From an uncultured Bacteroidales bacterium (GTDB taxonomy: Bacteria; Bacteroidota; Bacteroidia; Bacteroidales; FEN-979), in NCBI GenBank assembly GCA_903903985.1, contig CAIVAT010000034.1, positions 140,044 to 204,043 on the forward strand: a DNA stretch of 64,000 nucleotides. Direction: 5' to 3'. Made by a program: the position numbers and the translations under genes. Positions within the stretch are counted from its first letter, which is position 1. Each line of letters opens with the position of its first letter. The notes beneath the pieces are model-generated. The model made no database searches. It saw only the letters and a list, made by a program, of their open reading frames with translations, and was not told where the DNA came from. Of the stretch, positions 60,882 through 64,000 are shown piece by piece.

Positions 60882-61748
60882 TTGCAAACTTCCAGTTTCC
60901 GGGTAATTCTTAATCTGACAAGATTTCCTGTGTCATTGGCCGTCACTTTTACTGCTTTGACAGCCCTGGTACTGGTTGCTGTTCCTATCACTCTTCAATC
61001 ATTTATTCCCATTGCCGGGATTTTTCTGCTGGCCTCCGGAGCATCTGCCTTTAATCAGTACCAGGAATGGCCCTATGATGAACGGATGGAACGCACCCGG
61101 AAAAGACCGATTCCATCACGCCGCATCAGTACCGCGGAAGGACTCAGAATTGCCATGATATTGATCATCGGGGGCATGTTGATCCTGCTGTATTACGCAC
61201 CGCCACTTTGTTTTATCCTCGGATTCATCAATCTACTCTGGTACAACGGCGTTTACACTTATTTGAAACGAAAAACCGCTTTCGCTGTCGTTCCCGGCGC
61301 CCTCACCGGGGCCATTCCTGTTTTTATGGGCTGGACAGCCGGCGGCGGTTCCATCATTGCGCCGGAAGCCTTGTTCCTGGCTTTCTTTCTGTTCATCTGG
61401 CAGATGCCGCATTTCTGGCTGCTGACGCTTAAATACGGACACGAATACCGTAATGCTGGATTTCCTGTACTCACCGACTTTTTTAATGAATTCCAGATCA
61501 AAACAGTGGTAATGGGATGGATGGTCGGATCATCAGGGGCATCGATGATGCTGATTTATTTCAACATACTTCATCATCCTGCCCTGGGATATATCATTAT
61601 CATGCTGAACATCGCCCTGCTGGCCCTGATGGCTTATCAGCTTTTCATTGCTACCACCATGCGCTACCGGCTGATTTTCATGTCTGCAAACCTGTTTCTG
61701 ATGGCCGTCATGCTGTCACTGATCGCCGACCGGTTTATAGATTCCTGA
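60882..61748 (+). CDS. CyoE-like haem O synthase (protohaem farnesyltransferase)
   Basis: 288 residues with about eight or nine helices; started at TTG 60882 because no ATG fits. The first prenyl-binding motif is 'FNQYQEWPYDERMERTRKRP', where the usual D-x3-D is E-x3-D, and the rest of the family pattern (RTRKRPIPS) is kept. It attaches farnesyl to haem B for the oxidase. No heme A synthase (CtaA) is in the window, so that gene, if present, lies elsewhere. Confidence 0.85.
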   Translation: MQTSSFRVILNLTRFPVSLAVTFTALTALVLVAVPITLQSFIPIAGIFLLASGASAFNQYQEWPYDERMERTRKRPIPSRRISTAEGLRIAMILIIGGMLILLYYAPPLCFILGFINLLWYNGVYTYLKRKTAFAVVPGALTGAIPVFMGWTAGGGSIIAPEALFLAFFLFIWQMPHFWLLTLKYGHEYRNAGFPVLTDFFNEFQIKTVVMGWMVGSSGASMMLIYFNILHHPALGYIIIMLNIALLALMAYQLFIATTMRYRLIFMSANLFLMAVMLSLIADRFIDS

Positions 61749-61997
61749 CAAGGAGCATGACTTCAGGTTTGTTTATTATTTTTTTCTTGCCTGGGTATAA
61801 ATAAAGTGAAAATCAGGTATAGCGATAAGTCCCAGGCAGAAATCAGTTTGTACGCCACTTTGTAGGGCAATCAATTACATAAAAAGGAGACTTTTCCCTA
61901 CAATTAATTTCATTTTCCCTTACAATGAATACAAAATTAGAAAGCCATTTTTGTATTGATTTGATGAAATGCAGGTAAAAAATTGAAAAAGGATACA

Positions 61998-64000
61998 ATG
62001 AAGGCTGTTTGTATTATTCTTTTGTTTTTTCTTTCCGTTACGACGCTCTTCGCAGGAACATCATTAAATCCTGATACAATTAATGCAATTTCTGCGCCAG
62101 GTGCGGCCGGCACACTCATCCAGGGAGCCACAGGAAATCTGACCCTCGAAGGTACAGTTGGCAGCACGGCACTCAATGCATCTGCATCAGGAAACACTGT
62201 TACATACAACGGGGCCAGCCAGGCCGTGGCTCCTGTAACCTATCACCATCTCACGCTCTCAGGATCCGGGGCACCGGTTCTAACCGGCGTGACGACCATT
62301 AATGGGAACTTCACCCTGTCGGGGAGTGTATCAACTTCGGCCGTGACAGGAATGACCATCGGTGGAAATATATCCATCGGTGCGGGAACATCTTTCAGCG
62401 CAGGAGCGTTCTCCCATTCGCTGAAAGGCAACCTGAGTAACGCTGGAACATTCAATACGGCAACGAGTACATTCACCCTGAACGGCACATCACTTCAGAG
62501 TATCAACAGCACGACTTTCTATAATCTTTCAATCAGCAATGCGGCCGGCGTTTCTATGCTGGCGGATGAAACCATTTCAAATATCCTTACGCTTACAAAC
62601 GGTGCATTCTCCATAGGGGCTCTTACTTTGACTTTGAACGGCGCCGTGTCAACAACAAGTGGTTCTCTCACGGGTGGAAGCTCAGCAAATATCATGATGG
62701 GTGGGTCGGGCGCAAGCACAACACTCCCGGGCCTTACGTTAAACAACCTCACCTTGAATCGTGCGAATGGCATGCTGCTGGGCGCAGATGTTACAATCAA
62801 CGGGACACTGACCATTTCGAACGGTACATTGAACACAGGGGCCTATAAAGTGATCCTTGGATCCGGTGGAATGCTTTCTGAAGCCATTGGCCAGCCGGTT
62901 GTTGGCAATATCAGCACGACCCGCAATATTGCTGCAACATCCGGAACCGTAACCTTTGGAAATATCGGCGCAGACATTACCCTGAATGGGGTCGCACTAG
63001 GAAACACAACATTGTTGCGCAAAACTGGAACCGCATCGGGTGGTAATGGCCATACTTCAATTAAAAGGTACTTTGATATCACGCCTGCAACAAACACAGG
63101 GCTGAATGCCGCATTGCTTTTTCATTACGATATATCCGAAGTGAACGGACAAAATCCAAACACATTTGAATTATACCGGTCACGAAACAGCGGAACAACC
63201 TGGTTCAACCTGGGTGGAACGGTCAACACCATGCTAAAGACGATTCTTGTCACAAACCTGAATGATTTTTCCCGATGGACAGTGTCCGACACGAGTGATC
63301 GCATCGGCAATACCGCAGTGCCGTCAACAACCAGTATCAGTCCGACATCCAGGAATACAGGTGATCCAACCTTCACATTAACCGTGAACGGCACCGAATT
63401 CATCAGTGGAAAGTCGACCGTTCGTTTCAACGGTATTAACCGAACAACGACTTTTATCAACCCGACCCAGTTGACAGCGTCGATTCCTTCAGCCGATTTT
63501 ATTGTTGCGGGTGCATATCCGGTGACCGTATTCAATGCTGATGGCGGTGGACTTTCAAATGGCCAGACATTTACTGTGCTTCCTGGTTCAGCAACGAAAA
63601 TCAATGTAGAAACTGCGGCCAATGGATCAGGGACTATTGTTTCGGCACAGTCCCTGGCTTCAGGATCGTCAATCACGGTTTATGCAATCACCAGGGATGC
63701 TTCAAATAACTTTGTCGCAAATTCAGCGGGTACATGGGCGTTGGAAAACATCACCGGTGGTATCGTACCCGGTGACCTGGTAGGTTCTGGTGACAGCAAA
63801 AGCGCCGTGTTTACCGGCCACATCATCGGAACTGCAAATATCAAAGCAACTTCGGGGGTGTTAACCCCTGCCTCTTCAGGGACCATCACGGTCATTGCGG
63901 GTGCTGCAACAAAAGTCAATGTTGAAACTGCGGCCAATGGATCGGGGAATATTGTCCCGGCACAGTCGATTGCTTCAGGATCGTCGGTGACCGCCTATGC
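61998..64000 (+). CDS. Large secreted repeat protein, N-terminal part (runs off the window)
   Basis: The frame starts at ATG 61998 and is still open at the window end. Signal peptide MKAVCIILLFFLSVTTLFAG. Residues ~25-430 are a beta-solenoid-like region with many short strands of form 'GNxTLxG' ('ITISNGTLNTG'-like steps). At ~444-528 is an IPT/TIG-like Ig domain ('TLTVNGTEFISGKSTVRFNG'). From ~530 a 105-residue Ig-like repeat ('ATKINVETAANGSGTIVSAQ') recurs at 63585 and 63900, period 315 bases. Likely a long surface adhesin. Minus-strand frames here are shadows of this gene. Confidence 0.85.
   Translation, partial: MKAVCIILLFFLSVTTLFAGTSLNPDTINAISAPGAAGTLIQGATGNLTLEGTVGSTALNASASGNTVTYNGASQAVAPVTYHHLTLSGSGAPVLTGVTTINGNFTLSGSVSTSAVTGMTIGGNISIGAGTSFSAGAFSHSLKGNLSNAGTFNTATSTFTLNGTSLQSINSTTFYNLSISNAAGVSMLADETISNILTLTNGAFSIGALTLTLNGAVSTTSGSLTGGSSANIMMGGSGASTTLPGLTLNNLTLNRANGMLLGADVTINGTLTISNGTLNTGAYKVILGSGGMLSEAIGQPVVGNISTTRNIAATSGTVTFGNIGADITLNGVALGNTTLLRKTGTASGGNGHTSIKRYFDITPATNTGLNAALLFHYDISEVNGQNPNTFELYRSRNSGTTWFNLGGTVNTMLKTILVTNLNDFSRWTVSDTSDRIGNTAVPSTTSISPTSRNTGDPTFTLTVNGTEFISGKSTVRFNGINRTTTFINPTQLTASIPSADFIVAGAYPVTVFNADGGGLSNGQTFTVLPGSATKINVETAANGSGTIVSAQSLASGSSITVYAITRDASNNFVANSAGTWALENITGGIVPGDLVGSGDSKSAVFTGHIIGTANIKATSGVLTPASSGTITVIAGAATKVNVETAANGSGNIVPAQSIASGSSVTAY
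63585..64000. repeat. Tandem 315-bp repeat in the secreted repeat protein
   Basis: 'GSATKINVETAANGSG' at 63585 returns as 'GAATKVNVETAANGSG' at 63900 with close DNA identity. Only one full period is in the window, and more copies probably follow. Confidence 0.8.

Noticed and set aside
61937..63937. Series of minus-strand open frames
   Set aside because: They are antisense to a long plus-strand frame with a signal peptide; composition is valine/proline-rich as expected for the complement of Thr/Asn/Gly repeats.
1..64000. tRNA, rRNA or known riboswitch
   Set aside because: I scanned the gaps and saw no cloverleaf, rRNA-like or recognised riboswitch core.

Overview
The window is from a Bacteroidota chromosome, most likely a Bacteroidales-type lineage. 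I infer this from the protein families: FISUMP-domain surface proteins, CHU_C ('gliding motility-associated') C-terminal domains, DUF4252, DUF5686, the SurA/PpiC cluster next to guaB, and TAnnTTTG-like -7 promoter elements with weak Shine-Dalgarno sequences. I see no rRNA, tRNA, CRISPR array, transposase or phage gene. The first and last genes run off the window.

Layout. 1-6.9 kb: the end of a large ComEA-like outer-membrane protein, an ECF sigma factor operon with a one-helix membrane protein and DUF4252, a POT peptide transporter, a YhcC-type radical SAM protein and a GPP34-domain protein. 7-17.3 kb: a long minus-strand run reading guaB, three periplasmic folding factors (PpiC/SurA type), MoxR ATPase, pstS-pstC-pstA-pstB, with the GPP34 gene where phoU is often found. 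17.4-28.9 kb: three paralogous secreted FISUMP proteins of 835, 403 and 2493 residues. The largest has eight FISUMP domains and a ~1.8 kb internal super-repeat. 29-40 kb: a three-helix heptaheme cytochrome, a cyclophilin, NhaD, an LEA-like lipoprotein, an alpha-amylase-family lipoprotein, a PAS-only protein and two CHU_C proteins. 40-49.7 kb: housekeeping genes (glyA, sixA-like, ppk1, divIC/ftsB-like, priA, pfkA, a THUMP RNA methyltransferase) and one small unknown secreted protein. 49.9-52.4 kb: a DUF5686 protein.

52.7-61.7 kb is a compact aerobic respiratory operon: a Tat-exported Fe-S protein, NrfD-type membrane quinol oxidase, membrane-anchored cytochrome c, DoxX-like protein, SCO copper chaperone, A2-type haem-copper oxidase subunits I, III, IV and II (II with its own haem c, so caa3-like), and a CyoE-like prenyltransferase. 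No bc1 complex is present here. The likely electron path is quinol, NrfD/Fe-S protein, cytochrome c, CuA/haem c of subunit II, then O2. The Fe-S protein lacks one cysteine ligand in each of two clusters. The window ends in a large secreted repeat protein.

A second theme is the intergenic DNA. Short tandem arrays with 7- or 8-bp units and interspersed palindromic elements sit at many gene borders. In several places they supply start regions, stop codons or terminators of the neighbouring genes.
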